Of a DNA stretch of 64,000 nucleotides, positions 1 through 9,016 are shown in pieces. Both the position numbers and the translations under genes were made by a program. Numbering within the stretch: the stretch's first letter is position 1; each line of letters begins with the position of its first letter. Below the pieces are notes generated by a model, which searched no databases, was not told the origin of the DNA, and saw only the letters and a list, made by a program, of their open reading frames with translations. The stretch is from Thermosynechococcus sp. NK55a. GTDB taxonomy: Bacteria; Cyanobacteriota; Cyanobacteriia; Thermosynechococcales; Thermosynechococcaceae. The DNA is taken from contig NC_023033.1 in NCBI RefSeq assembly GCF_000505665.1, forward strand, positions 1-64,000, given 5' to 3'.

Positions 1-1362
1 GTGATTAGCTCTGCCGAAGATCTCTGGCACCAAATTTTGGAGCGGTTGCAACTGTTACTCAGTCGACCGACCTTTGAAACTTGGATTAAGACGGCAACGG
101 TGCAGTCCTTTGATGGCCAGACCTTGACTATTTGCACCCCCAATCCCTTTGCCCGCAATTGGCTGCAAAAGTACTATTTGAAAACCATTGCCGATGTGGC
201 ACGGGAAATTATTGGTCAGCCCGTGGAGATTGAGCTGGCGATCGCCCAAGGGGCAGAGCACGATACCAGCATTCGCCCCACCAGTCGTGCTGAAGTAGAG
301 GCCACCCCCCCTGTGGCTCGCCATCGCGGCAGTGAACTGAATCCCAAGTATGTCTTTTCCCGCTATGTTGTTGGCCCCAATAACCGCATGGCCCATGCCG
401 CCTGCTTGGCGGTGGCAGAATCACCGGGGCGGGAGTTTAATCCCCTCTTTCTCTGTGGCGGTGTTGGCTTGGGCAAGACCCATCTCATGCAGGCGATCGG
501 TCACTATCGCTTAGAAATTGACCCCAATGCCAAGATCTTCTACGTCTCCACCGAGCAGTTTACGAATGATTTGATTGCTGCCATCCGCAAAGACAGTATG
601 CAGAGCTTCCGCGAGCACTATCGGGCAGTGGATGTGATGCTCGTGGACGACATTCAATTTATTGAGGGCAAAGAATACACCCAAGAGGAGTTTTTCCACA
701 CCTTCAACACGCTGCACGAAGCTGGTAAGCAGGTGGTCTTGGCCAGCGATCGCCCCCCCAGTCAAATTCCCCGGCTGCAAGAGCGCCTGTGCTCCCGCTT
801 TTCCATGGGACTCATTGCCGATATTCAACCCCCGGACTTGGAAACCCGCATGGCCATTCTCCAGAAAAAGGCAGAGTACGAGAATATCCGCCTGCCGCGG
901 GAGGTGATTGAGTATATTGCCGCCAGCTACACTTCCAACATCCGGGAACTAGAGGGGGCACTGATTCGAGCGGTAGCCTATATTTCCATTTCTGGGTTGC
1001 CGATGACTGTGGAAAACATTGCCCCAGTCCTGAGTCCCACGGTGCGCAAAATTGAAACCTCCCCAGAGGTCATCCTGAAGGTGGTCTCTGAAGTCCTCAA
1101 TGTCTCCATCAGTGATCTCAAGGGCAACTCTCGCCGCCGCGAAATTAGCATGGCTCGTCAGGTGGGGATGTATCTAATGCGCCAATACACGGGCTTGAGT
1201 CTGCCGAAAATTGGTGAAGAGTTTGGCGGCAAAGATCACACCACCGTCATGTATAGCTGCGACAAGGTGGCCGAACTGCAACGGACCGATCCAGAAATGG
1301 GCAGCCTGCTGCGGCAACTCAGCGATCGCATTAATTTGGCCAGCCGTTCCACAGAGCCATAG
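1..1362 (+). CDS. dnaA: Chromosomal replication initiator protein DnaA
   Basis: DnaA is the AAA+ ATPase that binds DnaA boxes, melts the origin and recruits the replicative helicase. The 453-residue protein has the usual order: an N-terminal interaction domain (about 1-80), a short variable linker, the AAA+ domain with Walker A GGVGLGKT at residues 153-160 and Walker B LVDDIQF at 214-220, and the C-terminal DNA-binding domain with the DnaA signature GGKDHTTVM starting near residue 409. Translation starts with GTG at the first base of the window; the N-terminal sequence (WHQILERLQ...TFETWI) is a normal DnaA beginning, so the gene looks complete. ispD follows 63 bp later on the same strand. No cluster of DnaA boxes is visible in the flanking sequence available, so no origin can be placed here. 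Confidence 0.97.
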   Translation: MISSAEDLWHQILERLQLLLSRPTFETWIKTATVQSFDGQTLTICTPNPFARNWLQKYYLKTIADVAREIIGQPVEIELAIAQGAEHDTSIRPTSRAEVEATPPVARHRGSELNPKYVFSRYVVGPNNRMAHAACLAVAESPGREFNPLFLCGGVGLGKTHLMQAIGHYRLEIDPNAKIFYVSTEQFTNDLIAAIRKDSMQSFREHYRAVDVMLVDDIQFIEGKEYTQEEFFHTFNTLHEAGKQVVLASDRPPSQIPRLQERLCSRFSMGLIADIQPPDLETRMAILQKKAEYENIRLPREVIEYIAASYTSNIRELEGALIRAVAYISISGLPMTVENIAPVLSPTVRKIETSPEVILKVVSEVLNVSISDLKGNSRRREISMARQVGMYLMRQYTGLSLPKIGEEFGGKDHTTVMYSCDKVAELQRTDPEMGSLLRQLSDRINLASRSTEP

Positions 1363-1425
1363 TGCCTAGAGCCTTCCTATGCCAAGATAAAAGCCAAGAC
1401 AAAAACCGTCTTGAAAGGGGTATGA

Positions 1426-2130
1426 ATGCACATCCTCATTCCTGCCGCCGGCATGGGTAAACGCATGGGGGCAAACCACAATAAACTGCGGTTGCAACTC
1501 TTGGGTAAGCCCCTTTTGGCATGGACATTAGAAGCGGTGGCGGCTGCCGAAGCGATTGAATGGATTGGGGTGATTGGCCAGCCAGAGGACTTTCCCCTTT
1601 GGGAAGCCCTCCTGGGGGAATTGAACCTACGGCAGCCCGTCCATCTCATCGCAGGGGGGCAGACCCGTCAAGCCTCAGTGTTTCATGGGTTACAGGCACT
1701 TCCCGAAACGGCTGAGCGGGTGCTGATCCATGATGGTGCCCGCTGTCTTGCCACCCCCAATCTGATTAATCGCTGTGCCCAAGCCCTAGGGACCTATGCG
1801 GGCTTAATTGCAGCGGTGCCCGTCAAAGATACAATTAAAATCGTTAATCGCGAAGGCGTTGTTGTCCAAACCCCAGAGCGAGACTCCCTTTGGGCCGCCC
1901 AAACTCCCCAAGGCTTTCGCGTCGAACCCTTGCGTATTGCCCATGAAATGGCTGTGGCTAAGGGCTGGGAAGTCACAGACGATGCTGCCCTCTTTGAACG
2001 CCTCGGCTATGCCGTACATATTGTTTTAGGCGAAGAAACAAATCTCAAGATAACCACCCCTAGCGACCTACCCCTTGCAGAACGAATCTTGGAGCATCGC
2101 CGGGAGCAAGACCAGAATGCCCTAGGCTAA
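1426..2130 (+). CDS. ispD: 2-C-methyl-D-erythritol 4-phosphate cytidylyltransferase
   Basis: IspD transfers CMP from CTP to methylerythritol phosphate, the third step of the plastid-type (MEP) isoprenoid pathway that supplies carotenoids, phytol and quinone tails. The 234-residue protein opens with the nucleotidyltransferase loop PAAGMGKRMG (residues 6-15) followed by the catalytic lysine near K20. It also carries IHDGARCL near residue 105 and TDDAALFE near 185, all typical of IspD. Length matches the family. A GAAAGGGGT purine stretch lies just upstream of the ATG. The last 9 bp overlap the 3' end of the convergent gene at 2122. Another MEP-pathway gene, ispG, lies at 47.7 kb. Confidence 0.95.
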   Translation: MHILIPAAGMGKRMGANHNKLRLQLLGKPLLAWTLEAVAAAEAIEWIGVIGQPEDFPLWEALLGELNLRQPVHLIAGGQTRQASVFHGLQALPETAERVLIHDGARCLATPNLINRCAQALGTYAGLIAAVPVKDTIKIVNREGVVVQTPERDSLWAAQTPQGFRVEPLRIAHEMAVAKGWEVTDDAALFERLGYAVHIVLGEETNLKITTPSDLPLAERILEHRREQDQNALG

Positions 2131-2511
2131 AGTTTCCGGACAGTAGCCCAAGCCTTGAATAAACTGTTTGCGAAATGCCTCAATGTCATCGTAGTGGGGG
2201 TAGCCGTGGGAAACAATCGCCACTTGGTAACGGCGCATAACATCCACCATTGATTGGCCGGTTTCCAGGGCCCAGAATGCCATTTTGAGGGCGATCCCTG
2301 GTGTGTAGGAGAATCCCACCTCGTTCAAGAAGGCCCGGAAATCCCCTGCTTCTTTGTCGCTGAGGGGCGAATGCATTTTGATGCGGATTACCCACCCATC
2401 CACTTGATGAATCACGGTAACAAACTGAACTGGTAGCTTGGCGTATTCATGCAAGAACTGCACAACCCGCAGGGTAAGGCTGGCATTGTTAAGGTGATAA
2501 ATGAAATCCAT
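2122..2511 (-). CDS. Conserved hypothetical protein, 129 aa
   Basis: I do not recognise a named family. The 129-residue soluble protein starts MDFIYHLNNASLTLRVVQFL and has no signal peptide, membrane segment or obvious metal motif. The first half looks like an alternating beta/alpha domain (VQFVTVIHQVDGWVIRIKM), the second half is helical and ends in a Tyr/His-rich stretch (SHGYPHYDDIEAF). It is convergent with ispD and overlaps its last 9 bp. Codon use and composition match neighbours, so it is probably a real gene, but no function can be inferred. Confidence 0.75.
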   Translation of the reverse strand: MDFIYHLNNASLTLRVVQFLHEYAKLPVQFVTVIHQVDGWVIRIKMHSPLSDKEAGDFRAFLNEVGFSYTPGIALKMAFWALETGQSMVDVMRRYQVAIVSHGYPHYDDIEAFRKQFIQGLGYCPETLA

Positions 2512-2610
2512 GGTGTTAACCTCTTACCCTTGATACCTTCATTTTCCGTGGCCGGGGGGGCGATCGCCTAGGGGAATTGTCCGCAATTTGTTGGGGGAAC
2601 CTCCCTATCC

Positions 2611-3792
2611 TTAGGCCTGAGATAGTCGCTGCCGGGGAGTGCCACTGAGGAGATCATGGGCCGCTTGTAAAATCCTTGGAATCTTTTGCCGATGGGGACT
2701 GTGCTGTAAACAGGGGCCTAAATCCAAGTCTTTGATCCGTGCAGCATTTGCTCCCGGAAACCAGTGGCCACCGTTGCCCAGCAGGTTATAGCGCATACGG
2801 GCATAGTCCAGCAAATCGTAGGCCTGTACTAGGTTCCACAGCCAGAGAATGACGGGGATATTCACTTCACCGGGGGTGTGCTGGTAGTCTGGCAGTCCCT
2901 CATGCCAAGTGTGGTACCAGTCTTCCCCCAAGCGGTCAATGGCGGCTTGCTCCAGCCGTGCCAAGATCGGCGGTAGAATCTCACCTGCCTGATCCAGCAG
3001 CTCGAGGGCCTTGAGATGTTCATCAAAGTCACGGGGACGAGCAGCACCGATACTCAGGGTGTGCACCTGGGGATGGGAGAGGCAAAAGAGATCGTTAAAG
3101 ACCATTGGGCTTAAGGGGGCACACAGTTCCACAAGGCGTTGGGGTGGTTTGTAGAGCATTCCCCCTTTGTCTGCTGGGCTAATGATAAAAACCCCCATAT
3201 CATGGGCTTGAGCATCGAGGAGGGCGGGCCAATTCTGTTGATTGATGTAGTACCAGTGCAGATTAACGTAATCAAAGACATCGCTGGCGATCGCCTGGCG
3301 AATCACCTCTAAGCTGCCATGGGTAGAAAAACCAATGAAGCGAATCTTACCTGATGCTTGCCATTCCCGCGCCACGTCCAAGCATCCCCCGGGCCGCAGT
3401 ACTTGCTCTAGATGCTCCGGTAGGTTTAGGCCATGGATAGCGAGTAAGTCAATGTAGTCTAACTCGAGATTCCGCAGTGACGTTTCTAGGGTTTCCCGAA
3501 ATTCCTTGGCAGTGGGTCGCGGCCCCACCTTGGTTTGGACAATCAGCTTTTCGCGGGGCAGCCGCGGTAGAATTTTCCCCAACTGAATTTCAGAGGTGCC
3601 ATAGCCGCGCGCTGTTTCAATGTGGGTGATGCCTAGCTCCAGAGCACGCTGAATGGTTGCCTCTAGGTTGCGTTGATTTTCTGCGGGAATGGTACTGGGA
3701 TTGACATCCTGCCAAGAAAACTGATAGCGCATGCCGCCACAGGAAAAGACAGGCATTGGCAGTTCGGTACGACCAAAGCGACGGTAGCGCAT
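2611..3792 (-). CDS. Aldo/keto reductase family protein
   Basis: A 393-residue predicted NAD(P)H-dependent oxidoreductase of the aldo/keto reductase TIM-barrel superfamily. Visible family motifs are the N-terminal RYRRFGRTELPMPVFSCGG strand, IETARGYGTSE (active-site Tyr), VQTKVGPR (Lys), LDYIDLLAIHGLN (active-site His) and RFIGFSTHG. The position that is normally Asp in the I-D-T-A motif is Glu here. It belongs to the long AKR subgroup that usually ends in a ferredoxin-like CxxCxxC...CP segment. In the C-terminus here only one Cys remains (GPCLQHSPHRQKIP), so the iron-sulfur site looks lost. The physiological substrate is unknown. It is divergent from the gene starting at 3905. Confidence 0.9.
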   Translation of the reverse strand: MRYRRFGRTELPMPVFSCGGMRYQFSWQDVNPSTIPAENQRNLEATIQRALELGITHIETARGYGTSEIQLGKILPRLPREKLIVQTKVGPRPTAKEFRETLETSLRNLELDYIDLLAIHGLNLPEHLEQVLRPGGCLDVAREWQASGKIRFIGFSTHGSLEVIRQAIASDVFDYVNLHWYYINQQNWPALLDAQAHDMGVFIISPADKGGMLYKPPQRLVELCAPLSPMVFNDLFCLSHPQVHTLSIGAARPRDFDEHLKALELLDQAGEILPPILARLEQAAIDRLGEDWYHTWHEGLPDYQHTPGEVNIPVILWLWNLVQAYDLLDYARMRYNLLGNGGHWFPGANAARIKDLDLGPCLQHSPHRQKIPRILQAAHDLLSGTPRQRLSQA

Positions 3793-3904
3793 ACTGCACT
3801 CAACGAGAGTTCCTTTACTATTGTCTCGTACTGAGGAAACCCAGCAGCCAACACCCGCTATTCCTTTGAGCTAGGCTAGAAGAAATCACCGCAATTCTTT
3901 GTGT

Positions 3905-4939
3905 ATGTCCCAAGGGAAAAGTCATTCTCTGCTGCCCCTACTCCTTTCCCTGCTGGCTACCCTCGGACTTCTGGGCATTGCTGGGGGGCTGGTGCTTCGC
4001 CTCATCAATAGCGGCGGAACCATGGGTAATGGCCGTCTCAATTTAGGAGCCAAGGGTCAATCCACCTTTACCCAGGTGAAGAATGTCCCCAGCGGTCTTT
4101 TTAATTACGGCGGTAGCACCACTTGGGCACCCATTCGCCGCGATGTCAATCCGCTGCTGCAAGCGGCTTGGCCCAATTTTCAACTGCGCTACGTAGACCC
4201 GCCCACAGGGACACCGGGATCGGGCAGGGGCATCCGCATGCTATTGAATGATCAACTGTCTTTCTCACAATCTTCCCGTCCCCTCAACGAGGAAGAGTTA
4301 GCCAAGGCGGCGGCTCGGGGCATGAAATTAACTGCCATTCCCGTTGCCATTGATGGGCTGGCGATCGCCGTCAATCCGAGGCTAGAGATTCCTGGACTGA
4401 CCGTGCAACAAGTGGTGGATATTTATACGGGCAAAGTAACCAATTCGCAGCAGGTGGGTAGCCCCAACCAAAGGATTATCCCCTTCTCTCGCCGTCCGGA
4501 AGATGGTGGCACCGTTGAATACTTTATCCAAGAAGTGCTTGGGAAGCAGCCCTTTGGTTGCAATGTGGTTATGGTTCGGGATACTACCGATGGCCTACGG
4601 TGTGTTGCCGCGACACTGGGGAGCATTTACTATGCCTCTGCTCCAGAAGTGGTGGGTCAGTGCAGTGTCCACCCGCTTCCCCTCGGTCGCCAAGCCAATC
4701 AATATGTGCCTCCCTATCAAGAACCCTACGTTCCTGTGGAGCGTTGCCCCCAAGAGCGCCACCAACTGAATCACCGTGTATTTCAACAGGGGACTTATCC
4801 AATTACCCGCCGCCTATTTGTGATTGCCAAGGCGGACAATAGCCTCGATGCCAAGGCAGGCCGTGCCTATGCTGATCTCTTACTGACTGATCAAGGACAA
4901 GCGGCCATTGAAAAAGCAGGGTTTGTGCGCCTGCGCTAG
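3905..4939 (+). CDS. PstS-like phosphate-type ABC transporter substrate-binding protein
   Basis: A periplasmic binding protein of the PstS type, 344 residues from the ATG at 3905. An in-frame TTG at 3899 would add two residues, but ATG is preferred. After a short basic N-terminus there is one hydrophobic segment (LLPLLLSLLATLGLLGIAGGLVLRL is the span, about residues 9-33) acting as a signal anchor. The ligand-binding domain follows with FNYGGSTTWAPI and SFSQSSRPLNEEEL, typical of PstS-like folds, and VDIYTGKVTN. It has four Cys in two pairs (GCN/LRC and GQC/ERC), possibly disulfides. No pstCAB permease genes lie next to it, so it may be an orphan sensor-type binding protein. Confidence 0.85.
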   Translation: MSQGKSHSLLPLLLSLLATLGLLGIAGGLVLRLINSGGTMGNGRLNLGAKGQSTFTQVKNVPSGLFNYGGSTTWAPIRRDVNPLLQAAWPNFQLRYVDPPTGTPGSGRGIRMLLNDQLSFSQSSRPLNEEELAKAAARGMKLTAIPVAIDGLAIAVNPRLEIPGLTVQQVVDIYTGKVTNSQQVGSPNQRIIPFSRRPEDGGTVEYFIQEVLGKQPFGCNVVMVRDTTDGLRCVAATLGSIYYASAPEVVGQCSVHPLPLGRQANQYVPPYQEPYVPVERCPQERHQLNHRVFQQGTYPITRRLFVIAKADNSLDAKAGRAYADLLLTDQGQAAIEKAGFVRLR

Positions 4940-5038
4940 GGGGCGATCGCCCACTGAATAAGCCTTTAGACAAAATCAGCATTCTGGCACCGCCACCCCA
5001 GATAATAGATCTTGCCACCTGCTTCTTAATCTGGATCC

Positions 5039-5746
5039 ATGACCTACAAGCGACTCAGTGACAGCGAACGCCAGCGCGTCTTTCAACAGTACACTGCCGG
5101 ACAAACGATCAAGGCGCTGGCAGCGGCATTTGGTGTTAGTGAAAACACAATTCGGCGTGTGATCAAACAAATGGAAGAGGAAGCGGCTGCCCCTGAAGCC
5201 CCTCTACTGGCTGTAGCGACGACGGATGAAGTGCCAGAGGAAGAGGATCTAGAAGAAGATGTAGAGACGCCAGAGGCCGTTGTTCTCGATGAGGATGACT
5301 ACAGCGATGCAGCGGACGATGATCTCGAAGACGAGGATGAAGAGGAACTGGATGGTGACATTCCTCTCCCCGATCTCACCGATGTGGAAGTGGTGCAGTC
5401 CGTCGAGGTCATTCCCCTTTCCGAAGCGGTGCTGCCCCGTCCCTGCTACGTTGTCGTCGATCGGCGGGCGGAACTGCTCACCCGCCCCCTAGAAGCCTTT
5501 CGCGGTTTAGGTGCCCTCTCCAGTGAGGAAGCGCAACAAAGTACCCTACCCATTTTCGATAGCCGCCCTGTGGCTCTGCGCTATTCCCAACAAAACCAAC
5601 GCCTCTATAAGGCCAGTGATGTCCAGTGGCGCAAGACCGTTGTCAAGGTACCTGACGGTGAAATGCTGCGGAAAGTGCGCAGCTATCTTCAGTCCAAAGG
5701 GATTACCCGCTTGCTTTACCATGGGCGGGTGTATGCCCTCGATTAA
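5039..5746 (+). CDS. Helix-turn-helix protein with acidic linker
   Basis: A 235-residue protein of no named family that I recognise. Residues 1-45 form a resolvase/transposase-like HTH (RLSDSERQRVFQQYTAGQT, then KALAAAFGVSENTIRRVIKQ). Residues ~50-125 are extremely acidic (runs such as EEEDLEEDVE and DLEDEDEEELDGD). A compact C-terminal domain of about 100 residues (CYVVVDRRAELLTRPLEAF ... VRSYLQSKGITRLLYHGRVY) follows. This looks like a cyanobacterial DNA-binding protein rather than an active transposase, because no catalytic DDE core is present. It lies in the same orientation as its neighbours, with 99 bp upstream. Confidence 0.8.
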   Translation: MTYKRLSDSERQRVFQQYTAGQTIKALAAAFGVSENTIRRVIKQMEEEAAAPEAPLLAVATTDEVPEEEDLEEDVETPEAVVLDEDDYSDAADDDLEDEDEEELDGDIPLPDLTDVEVVQSVEVIPLSEAVLPRPCYVVVDRRAELLTRPLEAFRGLGALSSEEAQQSTLPIFDSRPVALRYSQQNQRLYKASDVQWRKTVVKVPDGEMLRKVRSYLQSKGITRLLYHGRVYALD

Positions 5747-5816
5747 GGTAAGCTAGGGGCATTGATAATAGTGGGGGCAATTGCCCTAGACGTTTAAGGA
5801 GATTGGTAAAAGTTTT

Positions 5817-6962
5817 ATGAAAGCAATGATCTTGGCGGCTGGAAAGGGCACGCGGGTACGCCCGATTACATACACCATTCCGAAGCCAATGATCCCAATT
5901 TTGCAAAAGCCCGTGATGGAATTTCTAGTGGAACTCCTGCGTCAGCATGGGTTTAACCAAATTATGGTAAATGTGAGCCACCTCGCCCATGAAATTGAAA
6001 GCTACTTTCAGGATGGGCAGCGGTTTGGAGTGGACATTGCCTATTCCTTTGAGGGCTATATCAAGGATGGCGAACTCGTTGGTAAAGCCCTAGGGTCTGC
6101 AGGGGGGATCAAGCGAATTCAGGATTTTAACCCCTTTTTTGATGACACCTTTGTGGTGCTGTGTGGGGATGCCCTCATTGACTTGGATTTGACAGCGGCC
6201 GTGGCTTGGCACCGCCAAAAGGGGGCGATCGCCACCGTGATTATGAAAACAGTGCCCAAAGAGGACGTCTCGAGCTATGGCGTTGTTGTTACCGATGAGA
6301 GCGATCGCATTGTTGCCTTCCAAGAAAAACCCAGTGTTGAAGAAGCCTTGAGCAACCATATCAACACGGGGATTTATATTTTTGAGCCAGAAGTGATCGA
6401 CTATATCCCCTCCAATCAGGAATACGACATTGGCAGCCAGCTTTTCCCCAAACTGGTGGAAATGGGTGCCCCCTTCTATGGCTTGGCGATGGACTTTGAA
6501 TGGATTGACATTGGTAAAGTCCCCGACTATTGGCAAGCGGTGCGCGGTGTTCTCAATGGCACGATTAAAAATGTTTCGATTCCCGGCCATGAGCAATTTC
6601 CCGGCATTTATACGGGGCTGAATGTGGCCGTCAACTGGGATAAGGTCACGATCCAGGGACCGGTCTACATTGGCGGCATGACGAAGATTGAAGATGGAGC
6701 GACAATTATTGGACCGACGATGATTGGCCCCAATTGCCACATTTGCAGCGGTGCCGTCGTCGATAACTGTGTCATTTTTGAATATTCTCGCCTGGGTTCT
6801 GACGTTCGTCTTGTGGATAAATTGGTCTTTGGTCGCTACTGTGTTGATAAAACAGGTACAACCATTGACCTGAAGGCCGCTGCCCTCGATTGGTTGATTA
6901 CCGATTCACGGCAAACGGATATTCAGCCGAGTCCCCTCGGGTTGAAGGAGATTGTGTCCTAG
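5817..6962 (+). CDS. Sugar-phosphate nucleotidyltransferase (mannose-1-phosphate guanylyltransferase-like)
   Basis: A 381-residue NDP-sugar synthase that activates a hexose-1-phosphate with an NTP for polysaccharide or glycan synthesis. The N-terminal Rossmann-like domain begins MKAMILAAGKGTRVRPITYT with the pyrophosphorylase G-x-G-T-R loop and the catalytic IPKPM lysine. LCGDALIDLDL carries the metal-binding Asp, and FQEKPSV is the second signature. The C-terminal ~110 residues are hexapeptide repeats of a left-handed beta helix (VTIQGPVYIGG, ATIIGPTMIGPNCHI). A TAAGGAGAT Shine-Dalgarno sequence lies upstream of the ATG. The exact sugar cannot be decided from sequence; GDP-mannose or glucose nucleotides are both plausible. 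Confidence 0.88.
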   Translation: MKAMILAAGKGTRVRPITYTIPKPMIPILQKPVMEFLVELLRQHGFNQIMVNVSHLAHEIESYFQDGQRFGVDIAYSFEGYIKDGELVGKALGSAGGIKRIQDFNPFFDDTFVVLCGDALIDLDLTAAVAWHRQKGAIATVIMKTVPKEDVSSYGVVVTDESDRIVAFQEKPSVEEALSNHINTGIYIFEPEVIDYIPSNQEYDIGSQLFPKLVEMGAPFYGLAMDFEWIDIGKVPDYWQAVRGVLNGTIKNVSIPGHEQFPGIYTGLNVAVNWDKVTIQGPVYIGGMTKIEDGATIIGPTMIGPNCHICSGAVVDNCVIFEYSRLGSDVRLVDKLVFGRYCVDKTGTTIDLKAAALDWLITDSRQTDIQPSPLGLKEIVS

Positions 6963-7019
6963 ACCCCGCTCTACGCCCATGACATTTGCGAATCAGTTGC
7001 AAAGTGGTTTTACCCTTTT

Positions 7020-7982
7020 TTGAGCCTACTGGTGGAGGCACTGCCGTTTCTACTGCTGGGCATTTTGCTCTCTAGCCTGCTGCTGCTATTTGTAGATGAG
7101 CAGGCACTGATTCGTCGCTTACCGCGATCGCCCCTGCTGGGGGCCTTGGTGGGCAGTTGCATCGGTTTTCTTTTTCCAGTGTGTGAGTGTGGCAATGTGC
7201 CAGTGGCGCGGCGATTACTGGTGCAGGGATTGCCCACATCCGTGGCCATTGGTTTTTTGTTGGCGGCACCCACAATCAACCCGATTGTGATTTGGGCAAC
7301 TTGGACGGCCTTTCGCGATCAACCGGAGGTTGTTGTCTTCCGTGTCCTTTTTTCGCTGGCGATCGCCACCATTATTGGCTGGGTTTTTAGTTTCCAAAAG
7401 GATCTAACCCCCTTTTTGCAGCCCACGGTAACCAGTCTGATGCGTCGCCGCCAACCCCAGGCAACTGTTGTCCCTGCCCTGCTCCAGTCGGGCACCTACC
7501 TGTTGGGAACCCCCGGTCAACCCCTGGCCATGGAAACCCTAACGCTTTCGCCACCGACTGCAATGATTCCTTGGCAGCAACGCCTGCCCCAAGTCCTAGA
7601 GAATCTGGTGCAGGAATTTCGTGAATTGGGGGGGATTCTAGTTCTCGGTAGCCTAGTGGCAACAATTATTCAGGTGGCTGCTCCGCGGGAACTCATCCTT
7701 AGCCTTGGCCAAGGGCCAGTGAGCTCGATTGTGGCAATGATGATCCTGGGCACCGTGATTTCCATTTGCTCAACTGTTGATGCCTTCTTTGCCCTTGCCT
7801 TTGCTGCCACGTTTACGCCAGGGTCAATCCTTGCTTTTCTGGTCCTCGGGCCGATGGTCGATCTCAAGGGGCTAGGGTTATTGTTGACGATTTTTCGTCC
7901 CCGGGCTCTGATGTACATTTTTCTGTTGGTGGCCCAATTGACGTTTTCCCTTTGTTTGTTTTTGAATTTGCAGTGGAGTTAG
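7020..7982 (+). CDS. YraQ/DUF318-type permease, 5' end apparently frameshifted
   Basis: An integral membrane permease of the YraQ/ArsP-like family, with about eight hydrophobic segments in two halves and the conserved [16 protein letters not shown] motif after the second one, and the matching [18 protein letters not shown] repeat in the C-terminal half. The listed open frame begins with TTG at 7020. However, the other frame has an ATG at 6979 and encodes [14 protein letters not shown] before meeting TGA at 7021. Adding one T to the T6 run at 7016-7021 would fuse this to [14 protein letters not shown] and give a normal N-terminus. So either there is a one-base loss (or sequencing undercall), or the protein really starts at TTG. 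Its usual partner type, a TIGR03943 protein, is at 59959. Confidence 0.85.
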   Translation: MSLLVEALPFLLLGILLSSLLLLFVDEQALIRRLPRSPLLGALVGSCIGFLFPVCECGNVPVARRLLVQGLPTSVAIGFLLAAPTINPIVIWATWTAFRDQPEVVVFRVLFSLAIATIIGWVFSFQKDLTPFLQPTVTSLMRRRQPQATVVPALLQSGTYLLGTPGQPLAMETLTLSPPTAMIPWQQRLPQVLENLVQEFRELGGILVLGSLVATIIQVAAPRELILSLGQGPVSSIVAMMILGTVISICSTVDAFFALAFAATFTPGSILAFLVLGPMVDLKGLGLLLTIFRPRALMYIFLLVAQLTFSLCLFLNLQWS

Positions 7983-7984
7983 CG

Positions 7985-8881
7985 GTGGTTGTGAAGCCAG
8001 AGTGGTTACGGGTCAAAGCACCCCAGTGGCAGCGGGTGGGTGCCGTCAAGGAGCTGTTGCAGGACTTAAACCTCAATACTGTTTGCGAAGAGGCCTCTTG
8101 CCCCAATATTGGTGAATGTTTCCATGGGGGAACGGCCACATTCTTAATGATGGGTCCAGCTTGCACCCGAGCTTGCCCCTACTGCGATATTGATTTTGAG
8201 AAAAAGCCACTGCCTCTGGATCCCACTGAACCCCAGCGACTAGCTGAAGCGGTGGTGCGGATGCGTCTCAATCATGTTGTCATTACCTCGGTGAATCGGG
8301 ATGATTTGGCCGATGGGGGTGCCTCTCAGTTTGTGGCCACGATTGCGGCTGTGCGGCAGCGATCGCCCCAAACCACCATTGAAGTCCTGATTCCCGATCT
8401 CTGCGGCAACTGGCAGGCCTTGGATCAAATTCTTGCCGCCAGTCCGGAGGTGCTCAACCACAACACCGAAACCGTACCCCGTCTCTATCGGCGGGTGCGT
8501 CCCCAAGGCAGCTATCAGCGCAGTTTGGAACTGCTGCAGCGGGTGCGCGATCGCGCCCCTTGGATTTACTCAAAATCGGGCATCATGGTGGGTCTAGGGG
8601 AAACTAGCGAGGAAGTGGTGGCCCTCATGCAGGATTTGCGCCAAGTGGGTTGCGACATTCTCACCATTGGTCAGTATCTGCAGCCCAGTCCCAAACATCT
8701 AGCGGTACAAGCCTTTATTCCACCAGAGCAATTTGAGGAATGGCGCCGCCTGGGGGAATCGATGGGCTTCTTGCAGGTGGTTTCCTCTCCCCTCACCCGC
8801 AGTTCCTACCATGCTGAACAGGTGCGGGCTCTGATGCAGCAGTACCCACGTCAGCGCCCTGCCACAAGTCCTCTTGGATAA
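7985..8881 (+). CDS. lipA: Lipoyl synthase
   Basis: A radical-SAM enzyme that inserts two sulfurs into octanoyl groups on lipoyl domains. With GTG at 7985 the protein has 298 residues. The auxiliary-cluster cysteines are C34, C39 and C45 ([12 protein letters not shown]), the SAM-cluster cysteines are C60, C64 and C67 (CTRACPYC), and the C-terminal RSSYHAEQ motif supplies the conserved Ser ligand. The open frame extends upstream to 7952 with several in-frame GTG codons (7973, 7985, 7991). I chose 7985 because the preceding permease stops at 7982; this start is not certain. Tight spacing suggests cotranscription with the permease. Confidence 0.93.
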   Translation: MVVKPEWLRVKAPQWQRVGAVKELLQDLNLNTVCEEASCPNIGECFHGGTATFLMMGPACTRACPYCDIDFEKKPLPLDPTEPQRLAEAVVRMRLNHVVITSVNRDDLADGGASQFVATIAAVRQRSPQTTIEVLIPDLCGNWQALDQILAASPEVLNHNTETVPRLYRRVRPQGSYQRSLELLQRVRDRAPWIYSKSGIMVGLGETSEEVVALMQDLRQVGCDILTIGQYLQPSPKHLAVQAFIPPEQFEEWRRLGESMGFLQVVSSPLTRSSYHAEQVRALMQQYPRQRPATSPLG

Positions 8882-8938
8882 AGTTATTGCAATTTAGTTG
8901 CAACTAGTCTAGGCTAAGTAGTAGGAAAAATCTGCATT

Positions 8939-8959
8939 AAAAAACCCCCAACTTGGGGG
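8939..8959 (-). terminator. Rho-independent terminator of dpsA
   Basis: Read on the minus strand, CCCCC (8959-8955) pairs with GGGGG (8949-8945) around AAGTT, extendable by two A-T pairs, followed directly by six T residues (8944-8939). It lies 58 bp beyond the dpsA stop codon. There is no T-run on the plus-strand side, so it serves mainly the minus-strand gene. Confidence 0.75.
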
Positions 8960-9016
8960 AATTCTATGAACAACCATCAACTTATCCTAGGATTCGTTAA
9001 CTCAGATTGCGGAAAA

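Noticed and set aside
5039-5746. Transposase
   Set aside because: Only the N-terminal HTH is transposase-like; there is no catalytic core and no terminal inverted repeats.
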